Assembly: GCF_008086045.1 (NCBI RefSeq)
Contig: NZ_VSEY01000036.1
Location: 62,001-126,000 of the forward strand
Reading direction: 5' to 3'
Source: Nonomuraea sp. PA05
Lineage (GTDB): Bacteria > Actinomycetota > Actinomycetes > Streptosporangiales > Streptosporangiaceae
DNA: 64,000 nucleotides
Shown here: positions 42,709-51,334 of the stretch, piece by piece
Layout: the number at the start of each line of letters is the position of its first letter
Numbering within the stretch: position 1 is the first letter of the stretch
Made by a program: the position numbers and the translations under genes
Notes under the pieces: model-generated
The model's input: the letters and a program-made list of their open reading frames with translations, nothing else
Databases searched by the model: none
What the model was told of the DNA's origin: nothing

Positions 42709-44188
42709 ATGAAATTTCGCGCTTTATGGGGCTTCATAGCACTGCTGAGTGGCCTGTTAATCGTGCAGGCGCCAGCTGCCGCGGCGGACACCACCCTACG
42801 GACGCTGGCCGCCGCCCGGGGCATCAAGATAGGCACAGCCGTGGCCGCCGGACCGCTCACCGGCGAGCCCGGATACCAGGACAAGGCACGCTACGAGTTC
42901 AACAGCCTGACCCCTGAGAACGCCATGAAGTGGTCCTGGGTCGAGGCCGAGCGGGACGCCTACACCTGGGCGGATCCCGATTCCGTCGTCGGTTTCGCCC
43001 AGGCCAACGGCCAGGCTGTACGCGGCCATGCCCTCGTGTGGCACAACGCCGTCCCGTCGTGGGTGACCGGCGGCGCGTTCACCGATGCTCAGCTACGCGA
43101 CCTGCTCAAGAAGCACGTCGAGACCATGACGAAGCGCTACGCGGGCAGGGTCGGCGTGTGGGACGTGGTCAACGAAGCAGTGGCGGAGGACGGCACGCTA
43201 CGCGACAGCTTCTGGCTGCGGCGCCTGGGCGAGAGCTACATCGCCGACGCCTTCCGCTGGGCGCGGGCGGCGGACCCGTCGGCCAAGCTCTACATCAACG
43301 ACTACAACGCCGAATGGGACAACGCCAAGAGTGACGGCCTCTACACGCTGGTCAAAGGCCTCAAGGCGAGCGGCGTGCCGATCGACGGCGTCGGCTTCCA
43401 GACCCACGCCACGACCAACAGCGGGCTGACCCAGCTCGCAGCCACCCTGCAGCGTTTCGCGGCCCTCGGCTTGGACGTCGCCGTCACCGAGTTGGACGTG
43501 CGCATGCCGCTGCCGTCCGACGAGACCAAGCTCGCCACCCAGGCCACCCTCTACGAGCGGGCGGCCAAGGCGTGCCTGGCCGTGGCCCGATGCGTGTCGC
43601 TGACCGTGTGGGGCTTCACCGACGCGCACTCGTGGGTGCCGGACGCGCTGCCCGGCTGGGGAGCCGCCACCATGCTGGACGCCGGCCTCCAGGCCAAGCC
43701 CGCCTATGACAAGGTGCACGCCGCCCTGGGCGCCCGTGACTTCCGCAGCACCGCCGTGGCGTCGCACTCGGGCAGATGCCTGGCCGTACCAGGGGGGGAC
43801 CACCGCCTCCGGGACCCAGCTCATCCAGTACGCCTGCGGTGGCGGGAGCGAGCAGGCCTTCACCTTCAAGCGGGCCGGCGCCAAGATCTACACCATCGTC
43901 AATGTCAAGAGCGGCAAATGCCTGGCCGTCTCCGGTGCCGGCACGTCCAACGGTGCGGCAGTCGTGCAAGAGTCCTGCGCGGGTACGGCGGCGCAGAGGT
44001 TCGAGCTCAAGCTGGTCTCGGGCACGCAGGGCTATCTGCTGCGGCCCACGCACAGTTACAAATGCGCAGAGGTCACCGGGGCGCAGACCGCCAACTCGGC
44101 GAAGGTCGTCCAGAACGCCTGCCAGGCCGATCCTCTGGTGAAGAAGAACCAGGTCTGGCGCCTGTCCGGGGTGCCCGGCCACCTCTAG
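42709..44188 (+). pseudogene. GH10 endo-xylanase with CBM13, frameshifted between domains
   Basis: The gene encodes a signal peptide (residues 1-25, cut near AAAAD), then a complete GH10 domain (about 30-345) with acid/base Glu in WDVVNEAVAED (about 156) and nucleophile in VTELDVRMP (about 261). A ricin-type CBM13 should follow, starting SGRCLAVPGG. A run of seven G at 43792-43798 shifts the frame. The CBM13 continues in the next frame (TTASGTQLIQYACGGGSEQA, KSGKCLAVSGAG, CAEVTGA, VWRLSG) to a stop at 44188. With six G it would be one open frame. The catalytic domain is intact, so activity may survive; a sequencing error is possible. Confidence 0.8.
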
Positions 44189-44700
44189 TGCTCCGGTGAC
44201 TGTTCGCGATCATGGCGCTGTGGTTGCTCAGATGAGCGCGTGCGGCCCATCGGCAGGCGGACGCTGATCCGGGACAGCGCGGCGCCGCACCGCGGGAGGT
44301 CGCCCCTTCAGCCGTATTCTGTGCCGCGGCCGAAACCGACGGCGTCCGCCCTCATCGCCGTCCCGGCGGCGTGGTAGTGGGCATGGGCGGTGGACCGCCG
44401 CTTGACCTGCATAGACGACATATCGGTCAGCCGACTGCAGATTTCTTGCAGCAGATCTGCATCGCCTCCTTGCGATGCTGAGCGAGCAGAAACTTGCTGC
44501 GTGCACCGAACGAAGAAGGACGCCAAGTGTCGATCAAGCGCGCTGTGCCCCTGTCGGTCGCCGGCTCTCGCCGCGGCGGGGCTCGGCCTGACCTCTACCT
44601 CCGCTTCGGCGCGCCCGGCGGAGTTCCCTGCCACGGGGACACCGCCGGCCTGTTCATCACCTGGCTGGACAACAGTGGCAAGCCGACGCTCTGAGCCACT
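44189..44700 (+). other. Region with a possible secreted-protein remnant
   Basis: From a GTG at 44527 with AAGGA upstream the frame reads VSIKRAVPLSVA. A one-base shift would continue LAAAGLGLTSTSASARP, together a normal signal peptide. The original frame stops at 44694. Before it, 44440-44510 carries TGCAGAT...ATCTGCA and repeated TTGC-type elements reminiscent of sugar-response operators in actinomycetes. Probably a decayed secreted-enzyme gene. Nothing else is supported in 44189-44430. Confidence 0.3.
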
Positions 44701-44719
44701 GATGGGGCGAGGGCCGGAA

Positions 44720-45123
44720 CGGGCCCGCCCTGTCAGCCGTTGCCGGTGATCGGCCGTTCGACGAACGTTTCCTCTCCCATGCCGGGCCGGCGCCGGTGAC
44801 GCGACCGACCTGGCGCCCCACCTGGGCGAGCCCGCCCCGGGACAGCCGGGCTCCGGCGTACGGGCGGATAGGCGAGGTCAACGCCGCACGCTGCCGGACG
44901 GCGACGTGCGCAAGGGCAGGCGGATCCTGTCGCGTCCCGCGGCGGAGCCGATGATCAGCAACCGGCTGACGCCCGAGCGGACCGCTGCCCGCACCGTGAT
45001 GGGCCGCGACCGCGTGCACATCTCTTACGGCCGGCAAGGACGCGGCCGGGGATTCGGCGTCGGCGGCCCGTGCACGTCTTCCACGACTTCCGCAGACCCC
45101 TCTACCAGGCCATCGACGCCTGA
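44720..45123 (+). pseudogene. Serine hydrolase (class C beta-lactamase-like) C-terminal remnant
   Basis: Pieces in shifting frames match the family order: AGDRPFDERFLS (cf. GRPFEDFLRERIF), DVRKGRRILSRPAAEPMISN and RLTPERTAA (the ILSRPAVE.M..N.LT block), and finally VFHDFRRPLYQAIDA before a stop. Catalytic Ser and Tyr regions are missing and at least two frameshifts are present. It lies just upstream of an intact serine hydrolase, probably a decayed neighbour or duplicate. Confidence 0.5.
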
Positions 45124-45156
45124 CCACCACTCGACTCGCACAAGGAGCAACGCACC

Positions 45157-46638
45157 ATGTCCGTCACCCTCTCCGACCAGGACAAGATCACCCTGTGGAC
45201 CGGCGCGTGGGGCGCAGTCTGGCTGATCAGCGCCGCCAGTGCCGGCGGCTCCGCGCACCAGGCCGGCACCGACGGCTCTCTCGCCCTCACCACTGCCACC
45301 GGCCTGGTCGGGCACGTGCTGGCCAGGAAGCCGAAGGGCGCGCAACTGGGCGGCAAGTCCGTCGCCGCGCTCGCTGACCAGACGCTGCCCGCGCTCACCG
45401 CCGCCATGGGCCTGCTCAGCGAGCACGACCCGGCGGAGGCGAGCAACTACCGCTCCACCGTCCTGGTCGCCGTCGAGGCCGCCATGCACGGCCAGCGGTC
45501 CGGCCCGGCAGCGGCGGAGATGGCCCGCAAGATCGCCGCAGCCCTCGACGCCGCCGAGCAGGACCGCCCGGAGTTGTGGAAGATCATGCAGAAGATGGTC
45601 GAATCCGGCTTCGTCGGCGTGGAGTTGCGCGTGCACGACGAGCACGGCGAGTGGAGCGGCAGGGCCGGGGCACGCGAGCTGGGCGGGACGGAGCAGCCGC
45701 CGATGAACGGGCACGTGCGGATCGGGAGCAACACCAAGACCTTCACCGCGGTCCTGGTGCTGCAACTGGTGGCTGAGGGCAGGGCCGGGCTGGACGCACC
45801 AGTAGATGACTACCTGCCCGAGTTCGGCCTGGACCGCCGGATCACCGTACGCATGCTGCTGCAGCACACGAGCGGCATCTTCAACTTCACCGGCGAGTAC
45901 TACCCCGACGGCACGTTCGCGCCGGGGATCGCCGCCACCAACACGGGCAAGGAGTGGGTGGACAACCGCTTCAAGACCTACCTGCCGGAGGAATTGGTAC
46001 GGCTGGCGGTGTCCAAGCCGGCGCGGTTCGAGCCCGGATCGGACTGGAGCTACGCCAACACCAACTACGTGGTCGCCAGGCTGCTCATCGAGAAGATCAC
46101 CGGCAACTCCTACGCCGAGGAGATGCGGCGGCGGATCCTGGAGCCGCTCGGGCTGACCGGCACCAGGGCGCTGACTACGGAGACCGACATCCCCGAGCCG
46201 CACTCCCGCGCCTACTACCGCTATGAGGAGGACGGCCAGGAGACGACCGTCGACGTCACCCGCCAGAACCCCTCGTGGATCTCCAGCGGCGGCGACATGA
46301 TCTCGACGAGCCGGGACCTCCACACGTTCGTCTCCGTGCTGGCGAGCGGCGGGCTTCTGCCCGCCGAGCTGCTGACCGAGATGTGCGTGCCGTACCCGGG
46401 GATCGGTTACGGACTGGGGATCATGGTGCAGGAGGCCCCCGGCGGCGGCACGGTCATCACCCACAACGGCGGGATGGCGGGCCACGCGGCGCTGATGTAC
46501 AGCTCGCGGGACGGCGGCACGACGCTGACGGCGGCGCTCAACTACGTGGACGACGCGGCGATGTCGCTGGGCCCGGTCTTCCAGGAGGTCACGCAGGAGC
46601 TCGTCAAGGAGGTCTTCGGCGGAGACGCCGGGCAGTGA
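45157..46638 (+). CDS. Serine hydrolase (beta-lactamase fold) with extra N-terminal domain
   Basis: The protein is 493 residues. Residues 1-140 (MSVTLSDQDKITLWTGAWGA; LTTATGLVGHVLARKPKG; LPALTAAMGLLSEHDPAE) form a helical domain that I know as a free-standing small actinobacterial protein. From about 150 follows a class C beta-lactamase/esterase domain with SxxK in RIGSNTKTFTA (Ser about 191), YAN in WSYANTNYVV (about 298) and THNGGMAGH. No signal peptide is seen, so it is probably cytoplasmic. AAGGAG precedes the ATG. Confidence 0.85.
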   Translation: MSVTLSDQDKITLWTGAWGAVWLISAASAGGSAHQAGTDGSLALTTATGLVGHVLARKPKGAQLGGKSVAALADQTLPALTAAMGLLSEHDPAEASNYRSTVLVAVEAAMHGQRSGPAAAEMARKIAAALDAAEQDRPELWKIMQKMVESGFVGVELRVHDEHGEWSGRAGARELGGTEQPPMNGHVRIGSNTKTFTAVLVLQLVAEGRAGLDAPVDDYLPEFGLDRRITVRMLLQHTSGIFNFTGEYYPDGTFAPGIAATNTGKEWVDNRFKTYLPEELVRLAVSKPARFEPGSDWSYANTNYVVARLLIEKITGNSYAEEMRRRILEPLGLTGTRALTTETDIPEPHSRAYYRYEEDGQETTVDVTRQNPSWISSGGDMISTSRDLHTFVSVLASGGLLPAELLTEMCVPYPGIGYGLGIMVQEAPGGGTVITHNGGMAGHAALMYSSRDGGTTLTAALNYVDDAAMSLGPVFQEVTQELVKEVFGGDAGQ

Positions 46639-47075
46639 GGCGACCTGCCCGCGGCCGAGGCCATGGGCTCGGCGACCAGGTTCCGGGCCTTCCTGAGCTC
46701 TCCCGGAAGGGGCGTACCCGGGCGCATGCCGGCCCGGGCGATCCTCCTCGCGACGCCGGCTGAGGCGAGCGCCACCCGAAGCCCGCAGAGCATCTGCGGC
46801 GCGGGCTTCGGTATCGTCTCCGGCGGCGTCAAGGCCGTCAAGACTCGGGACGGTCGCCGCTGTGCCTGATCCGGACTCCCGACGCAGGCGAACGCGCCGG
46901 GCCGGACCCTGCCCTATCGAGCCAGTGGGGTCGGACGAGAACGGCCGGCCACGCCATCGCCGCCAGCGCGATCGAGGATCAGTGTGCGGCCCGGCAGAGA
47001 AGGCGTCGGAGACCTTATCCGTCAGAAATCGGGAAAGATCAGATTCCGGAGCTCCGTCCGCGCCATCCTTGGAGG
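46639..47075. other. 437-bp gap, terminator only
   Basis: No coding frame with recognisable content is seen. The only structure is the hairpin at 46778-46809 (listed separately). The upstream region of the prenyltransferase (46990-47075) is less GC-rich (TTATCCGTCAGAAATCGGG) and likely holds its promoter. Confidence 0.4.
46778..46809 (+). terminator. Hairpin terminator after the serine hydrolase
   Basis: GAAGCCCGCAGA-gca-TCTGC-ggc-GCGGGCTTC forms a stem with 9-bp outer arms and a further 5-bp inner stem. It lies 140 bp downstream of the hydrolase stop. There is no U-tract, as is usual for high-GC actinobacterial terminators. Confidence 0.6.
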
Positions 47076-47852
47076 GTGCAGACGACTGACCTCCTTCACT
47101 CCCTCTATGCCCGGCGCCTGCGCCGTCAGGTGATGGCAGGCCCCCTGCCCCGCCACGTCGGCCTGATCATGGACGGCAACCGGCGCTGGGCCAAGCAAAT
47201 GGGCATGGCCAACCCGAGCATGGGCCACAAATACGGCGCCGACCACATCGAACACGTGCTGACCTGGTGCGAAGGCCTCGGCATCCAGCACCTGACCGTC
47301 TTCCTCTGCTCCACCGAGAACCTCCAGCGCCGCGGCGACGAGGAGGTGGCCTTCCTGCTGAAGGTGATCGAGCAGATGGTGGCCGACCACTTCGACCGCC
47401 CCGACGCCCGCTGGCGGGTGCACGTCGCCGGGATGCTCGACATCCTGCCCGACACGACGGCCCGCGCGCTCAAGAGCGCCGTCGAGGCCACCCGCACCTG
47501 CGACACCGGCTTCCACCTCACCCTGGCCATCGGGTACGGCGGCCGCCAGGAGGTGATCGAGGCGCTGCGGGAGCTGCTGTACGAGCGGGCCGAGGCCGGT
47601 CAGTCCATGGTGGAGCTGGCCTCGACGCTGACCGTGGACGACGTGGCCCGCCACCTCTACACGGCCGGGCAGCCGGATCCCGACCTGGTCATCAGGACGA
47701 GCGGCGAGCAGCGCATGTCGAACTTCCTGCTCTGGCAGTCCGCGTACTCCGAGCTGTACTTCTGCGAGGCGTTCTGGCCGGCGTTCCGTGAGATCGACTT
47801 CCTGCGCGCGCTGCGCAGCTTCGCCGACCGCCAGCGGCGCTACGGCGGCTGA
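47076..47852 (+). CDS. cis-Prenyltransferase (UppS-like isoprenyl transferase)
   Basis: The 258-residue protein has all family blocks: HVGLIMDGNRRWAKQ (catalytic Asp about 32), STENLQRR, a basic middle, and the C-terminal DLVIRTSGEQRMSNFLLWQS and AYSELYF. It condenses isopentenyl diphosphate on allylic primers to make polyprenyl diphosphates for cell-wall carriers or terpenoids. The GTG at 47076 has GGAGG immediately adjacent, an unusually tight ribosome site, but no other upstream start exists and the N-terminal LYARRLRRQV is conserved. Confidence 0.9.
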   Translation: MQTTDLLHSLYARRLRRQVMAGPLPRHVGLIMDGNRRWAKQMGMANPSMGHKYGADHIEHVLTWCEGLGIQHLTVFLCSTENLQRRGDEEVAFLLKVIEQMVADHFDRPDARWRVHVAGMLDILPDTTARALKSAVEATRTCDTGFHLTLAIGYGGRQEVIEALRELLYERAEAGQSMVELASTLTVDDVARHLYTAGQPDPDLVIRTSGEQRMSNFLLWQSAYSELYFCEAFWPAFREIDFLRALRSFADRQRRYGG

Positions 47853-47970
47853 CCCAGGGCCGCTGACGAAGGGCGGCTGACGAAGGTGGCTGACAAGGGT
47901 GGCCGATCCGGGCGGCTGACCTGGCATAAATGGGTTGCCGGACGGCCGGCGCGGCTGGTGAGGTGTCCCG
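47853..47970. repeat. Degenerate GGCTGAC repeats
   Basis: About five copies of a 13-16-bp unit resembling GGCGGCTGACGAAGG run from the prenyltransferase stop to 47923. They occupy most of the 118-bp gap before the GNAT gene. Copies are imperfect and no function is suggested. Confidence 0.55.
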
Positions 47971-48738
47971 GTGAATCGTGAAGAGGTACTGGCCGCGTTC
48001 GACCGGGAGCTGCGGCGGGAGGCCGTCGCCGACGACCCCGGCGCCGAGGTGGAGCACGACGGCGACGTGGTGCGTCAGGTGGGGCCGGAGGACGGCTGGA
48101 ACGGCGTCCTCTGGTCCGGTCTGCGCTCCGGCGAGGACGCCGACGCCGCCATCGCCGCGCAGGTGAAGCACTTCGGGGCGCTCGGCCGTCCGTTCGAGTG
48201 GAAGGTGTACGGGCACGACCGGCCCGCCGACCTCGGCAGCCGTCTCCTGGCCGCCGGTTTCACCCCGGAACCGGTGGAGTCGCTCATGGTGGCGCAGGCC
48301 GTCGGCATCCCTGACGCGCCCGTCCCCGACGGCATCCGGCTGATCCCGGTGACCGGCCAGGACGGCGTGGAGCTGGTGGCCGACGTGCACGAGGCGGCGT
48401 TCGGCGCGGCTCGCGTGCACATCAGGGAACGGCTGCACGCCCAGCTCGCCGCCGGGACCGTCGTCGCGGTCGTCGCCATGGCCGGCGACGTGCCCGTCAG
48501 CGCCGCGCGCATGGATCTGCACCCCGGCACCCGGTTCGCGAGCCTGTGGGGCGGCGGCACCGTGCCCGAGTGGCGCAGGCGCGGCGTCTACCGGGCGCTG
48601 GTCGCCTACCGGGCGCGGGAGGCGGTGGCGCGCGGCTTCGAGTATCTGCAGGTGGACGCCACCGACCAGAGCCATCCCATCCTGCTGCGGCTGGGCTTCG
48701 CCGAGCTCACCACGACGACGCCGTACGTCCATCCTTGA
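47971..48738 (+). CDS. GNAT-family N-acetyltransferase
   Basis: The 255-residue protein has a divergent N-terminal half (about 1-120), then a GNAT core with SLWGGGTVPEWRRRGVYRAL as the acetyl-CoA loop (R/QxxGxG/A variant RRRGVY). FEYLQVDATDQSHPILLRLG and FAELTTTTPYV follow as the final strands. The substrate is unknown. The GTG at 47971 has GAGGT upstream. It precedes the pentapeptide protein on the same strand. Confidence 0.85.
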   Translation: MNREEVLAAFDRELRREAVADDPGAEVEHDGDVVRQVGPEDGWNGVLWSGLRSGEDADAAIAAQVKHFGALGRPFEWKVYGHDRPADLGSRLLAAGFTPEPVESLMVAQAVGIPDAPVPDGIRLIPVTGQDGVELVADVHEAAFGAARVHIRERLHAQLAAGTVVAVVAMAGDVPVSAARMDLHPGTRFASLWGGGTVPEWRRRGVYRALVAYRAREAVARGFEYLQVDATDQSHPILLRLGFAELTTTTPYVHP

Positions 48739-48744
48739 GTACCC

Positions 48745-49692
48745 TTGACCTGCCCGTCCTTTTCCTTCCAGGAGTGCGTCACGAACCCGCGAGAGCTCGG
48801 CCTGCTGGCCGACTGTGAGAGCTGCTTCGGGCTGTGCTGCGTGGCGCTGCCGTTCTCGGCCTCGGCCGACTTCGCCGTCGACAAGGCCGGCGGACAGCCC
48901 TGCCACAACCTGAGCGACGACTTCCGCTGCTCGATCCACACGCGGCTGCGGGAGCGCGGGTTCCCCGGGTGCACGGTGTTCGACTGCTTCGGGGCGGGGC
49001 AGAAGGTCTCGCAGGTCACGTACGAGGGGCGGAGCTGGCGCGAGGAGCCGGGGACGGCCCGGCAGATGTACGCGGTGTTCCCCGTCATGCGGCAGCTCCA
49101 CGAGCTGCTGTGGTACCTGGCCGAGGCGCTGACCCTGGAGGCGGCGCGGCCGGTGCACGACGCGTTGCGGTCGGCCCTGGCGGAGACCGAGGGGCTCACC
49201 AGGGAGAGCGCCGACGTGCTGGAGAAGCTGGACGTGGCGGCGCATCGGGGCGCGGTCAACGGGCTGCTGCTGCGGGCCAGTGAGCTGGCGCGGGCCGGGT
49301 TGAAGGGGAAGGAACGCCGGGGGGCCGATCTGATCGGGGCGCGGTTGAGGGGGGCCGGGCTCCGGGGGGCGAACCTTCGGGGGGCCTACCTGATCGGGGC
49401 TGATCTGCGGGGGGCCGATCTGCGGCAGGCGGATCTCATCGGGGCCGACCTGCGGGGTGCCGACCTGTCGGGCGCTGATCTCACGGGGTGCGTTTTTCTG
49501 ACTCAGGCGCAGGTCAACGCCGCCAAGGGCGATACGGCCACGCGGCTGCCCGCGTCGCTGGCGCGGCCCGCGCACTGGACGGAGGGCGGCGCGGCCGAGC
49601 GCGCGGGAGGCGGCCGGGGGCGTCGCTCAGCCGACGGCGGTGGCGGCGAGCGCGCCGCAGGTGGCCGGGGCCGCCGTCCGCGTCGCCGCTGA
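48745..49692 (+). CDS. Cysteine-rich N-domain plus pentapeptide-repeat protein
   Basis: The protein is about 315 residues. It has an N-terminal cysteine-rich part (ADCESCFGLCCVALPF; GQPCHNLSDDFRCSIH; GCTVFDCFGAGQK) that looks metal- or cluster-binding, and a helical linker. About nine pentapeptide repeats follow (A[D/N]LxG, roughly 190-255), then a Gly/Arg-rich tail. The repeats fold as a right-handed beta-helix. Start is uncertain: TTG 48745 is used. Homologous-looking VTNPRELG begins at 48778 with a GTC codon and CAGGAG upstream, suggesting a mutated or mis-read GTG. Confidence 0.75.
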   Translation: MTCPSFSFQECVTNPRELGLLADCESCFGLCCVALPFSASADFAVDKAGGQPCHNLSDDFRCSIHTRLRERGFPGCTVFDCFGAGQKVSQVTYEGRSWREEPGTARQMYAVFPVMRQLHELLWYLAEALTLEAARPVHDALRSALAETEGLTRESADVLEKLDVAAHRGAVNGLLLRASELARAGLKGKERRGADLIGARLRGAGLRGANLRGAYLIGADLRGADLRQADLIGADLRGADLSGADLTGCVFLTQAQVNAAKGDTATRLPASLARPAHWTEGGAAERAGGGRGRRSADGGGGERAAGGRGRRPRRR

Positions 49693-49713
49693 CGCCGCAC
49701 CGCCCCGCGCGCG

Positions 49714-50217
49714 TCAGGGCGCGCCCGTCGTGTCCCCCAGTGATTCGAGCAGGTCGCGCAGCGTCCCCGCGAGGGCGTCGCGCTGCTCGGCCGTGAGCGC
49801 GGCGAGCACCCGGTGCTCCGTCGCGACATGATCCGGCAGCACCCGCTCGATCAGCGCGAACCCCTCCTCCGTCAGCGTCACGTGCACGACGCGCCCGTCC
49901 GACTCGCTGGGCGTGCGCGTCACCAGCCCGCGCGCCTCCATCCGGTCGAGCCGCTGCGTGACGGCCCCCGAGGTGATCATGGACGCGCGCATCAGCTCGG
50001 CCGGGGTCAGCCGGTGCGGCGGGTCGCTGCGCCGCAGCGTGGCCAGAACGTCGAACGAGGCCGAGTCCAGCTCGTGAGCCGCGAACGTCCGGCGCAACTC
50101 GGCGTCGATCAGCCGGTGCAGCCGCGCCAGCCGCCCGACCACCCCCATCGGGGTGACGTCCAGGTCGGGACGCTGGTCGTGCCACTGCTTCAGGACGAGT
50201 TCGACATGATCGGCCAC
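49714..50217 (-). CDS. MarR-family transcriptional regulator
   Basis: The 167-residue winged-helix protein reads LARLHRLIDAELRRTFAAHE, LTPAELMRASMITSGAVTQR (recognition helix) and LDRMEARGLVTRTPSESDGR, then VVHVTLTEEG (wing). The start is GTG at 50217. It is divergent from an EamA permease with MarR-style repeated operators between them, so it likely represses the exporter. Confidence 0.88.
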   Translation of the reverse strand: MADHVELVLKQWHDQRPDLDVTPMGVVGRLARLHRLIDAELRRTFAAHELDSASFDVLATLRRSDPPHRLTPAELMRASMITSGAVTQRLDRMEARGLVTRTPSESDGRVVHVTLTEEGFALIERVLPDHVATEHRVLAALTAEQRDALAGTLRDLLESLGDTTGAP

Positions 50218-50235
50218 CGCCTCAGCCTACCGATG

Positions 50236-50302
50236 TCTTAGCGGTGAGGTAAATGTAGTGACAGATATCTTAGCGTTGAGGTACTTTGTCTTAGTGCTAA
50301 GA
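50236..50302. promoter_or_regulatory. Cluster of MarR-type operator elements
   Basis: TCTTAGCGGTGAGGTA (50236-50251) and TCTTAGCGTTGAGGTA (50268-50283) are direct repeats with centres 32 bp apart, about three helical turns. A third element TCTTAG-tg-CTAAGA (50289-50302) is a dyad. They span the gap between MarR and the permease and cover the first possible permease starts, arguing that translation may really begin at GTG 50294 or from a leaderless message. Confidence 0.65.
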
Positions 50303-51334
50303 AATCACCGTGGCGTCATCCTCCTGACCGCGTTGACCCCCGCCATCTGGGGCACCACCTACCTCGTCACCACCGAGCTGCTTCCGCCCGGCCGCCCCCT
50401 CCTCGCCGCGGTGATCAGGGCGCTGCCCGCCGGGTTGCTCCTCGTCGCCATCACCCGCCGCCTGCCTCAGGGGATCTGGTGGTGGCGGGCGCTGATGCTG
50501 GGCGCGCTGAACATCGGGGTGTTCTTCGCGTTGCTGTTCGTGGGGGCCTACCGGCTGCCCGGAGGGGTGGCGGCGACCGTCGGCGCCGTCCAGCCGCTGC
50601 TGGTCGCCCTGTTGTCGGCCGGGCTGCTCGGCGAGCGGCTCACGGTGCGCACCCTGCTGGCCGCCGCGGCGGGTGTGGCCGGGGTCAGCCTGCTCGTGCT
50701 GCGCGCCGACGCGCGGCTGGACGCGCTGGGCGTGGCCGCCGCGCTCGGCGGGGCCGCCGTGATGGCGGTGGGGGTGGTGCTGAGCAAGCGGTGGCAGTCG
50801 CCCGCGCCGTTGCTGGCCACCACCGGATGGCAGCTCGTCGCGGGCGGGCTGCTGCTGGTGCCCGTCGCGCTCGTCGTCGAGGGCGCGCCGCCGGCCGGGC
50901 TGAGCGGCGCGAACGTCGCCGGGTACGCCTATCTCTCGCTCGTCGGGGCGGCGCTCGCCTACGCCCTGTGGTTCAGGGGGCTGCGGGTGCTGCCGGCGAC
51001 CAAGGTCACGTTCCTCGGGCTGCTCAGCCCCGTCGTGGCCACCATGCTGGGGTGGGTCGTGCTCGGCCAGGAGCTCACGGTGGCCCAGGGGTTCGGCGCG
51101 GTGATCGTACTGGGTGCGCTGGTCGTCGCGCAGGTGCAACCCTCCCGGCGGCGGGAGGCCGCGCGGGTGCGGCCTCCCCGGCGGTGGTCCGCCGCGCGGG
51201 TGCGGCCCTCCGGTGAGGGTCAGTGGCCGCGACGCCGCTGCACGTACAGGCGGTTGCCCTCGGGGCCCGTCCACTCCATCCGCACCACGCCCGCCACCGC
51301 GGCGTCGGCGACGCGCGACGGGTCGGCCCAGTAG
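50258..51334 (+). CDS. EamA-family (DMT) transporter
   Basis: The protein is 358 residues from GTG 50258; GTG 50294 is an alternative start, since the family normally begins close to ILLTALTPAIWGTTYLVTTE. It has ten TM helices in two EamA halves (GVAATVGAVQPLLVALLSAG; KVTFLGLLSPVVATMLGWVV). After the last helix (ALVVAQVQ) an Arg/Pro-rich tail of about 70 residues, with duplicated AARVRP, runs 115 bp into the convergent GH43 gene. Likely exporter of a small metabolite or drug, controlled by MarR. Confidence 0.83.
   Translation: MTDILALRYFVLVLRNHRGVILLTALTPAIWGTTYLVTTELLPPGRPLLAAVIRALPAGLLLVAITRRLPQGIWWWRALMLGALNIGVFFALLFVGAYRLPGGVAATVGAVQPLLVALLSAGLLGERLTVRTLLAAAAGVAGVSLLVLRADARLDALGVAAALGGAAVMAVGVVLSKRWQSPAPLLATTGWQLVAGGLLLVPVALVVEGAPPAGLSGANVAGYAYLSLVGAALAYALWFRGLRVLPATKVTFLGLLSPVVATMLGWVVLGQELTVAQGFGAVIVLGALVVAQVQPSRRREAARVRPPRRWSAARVRPSGEGQWPRRRCTYRRLPSGPVHSIRTTPATAASATRDGSAQ

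Noticed and set aside
44228..44506. Small minus-strand frame between xylanase and hydrolase remnants
   Set aside because: It has no ribosome site or motif; a neighbouring frame is equally open.
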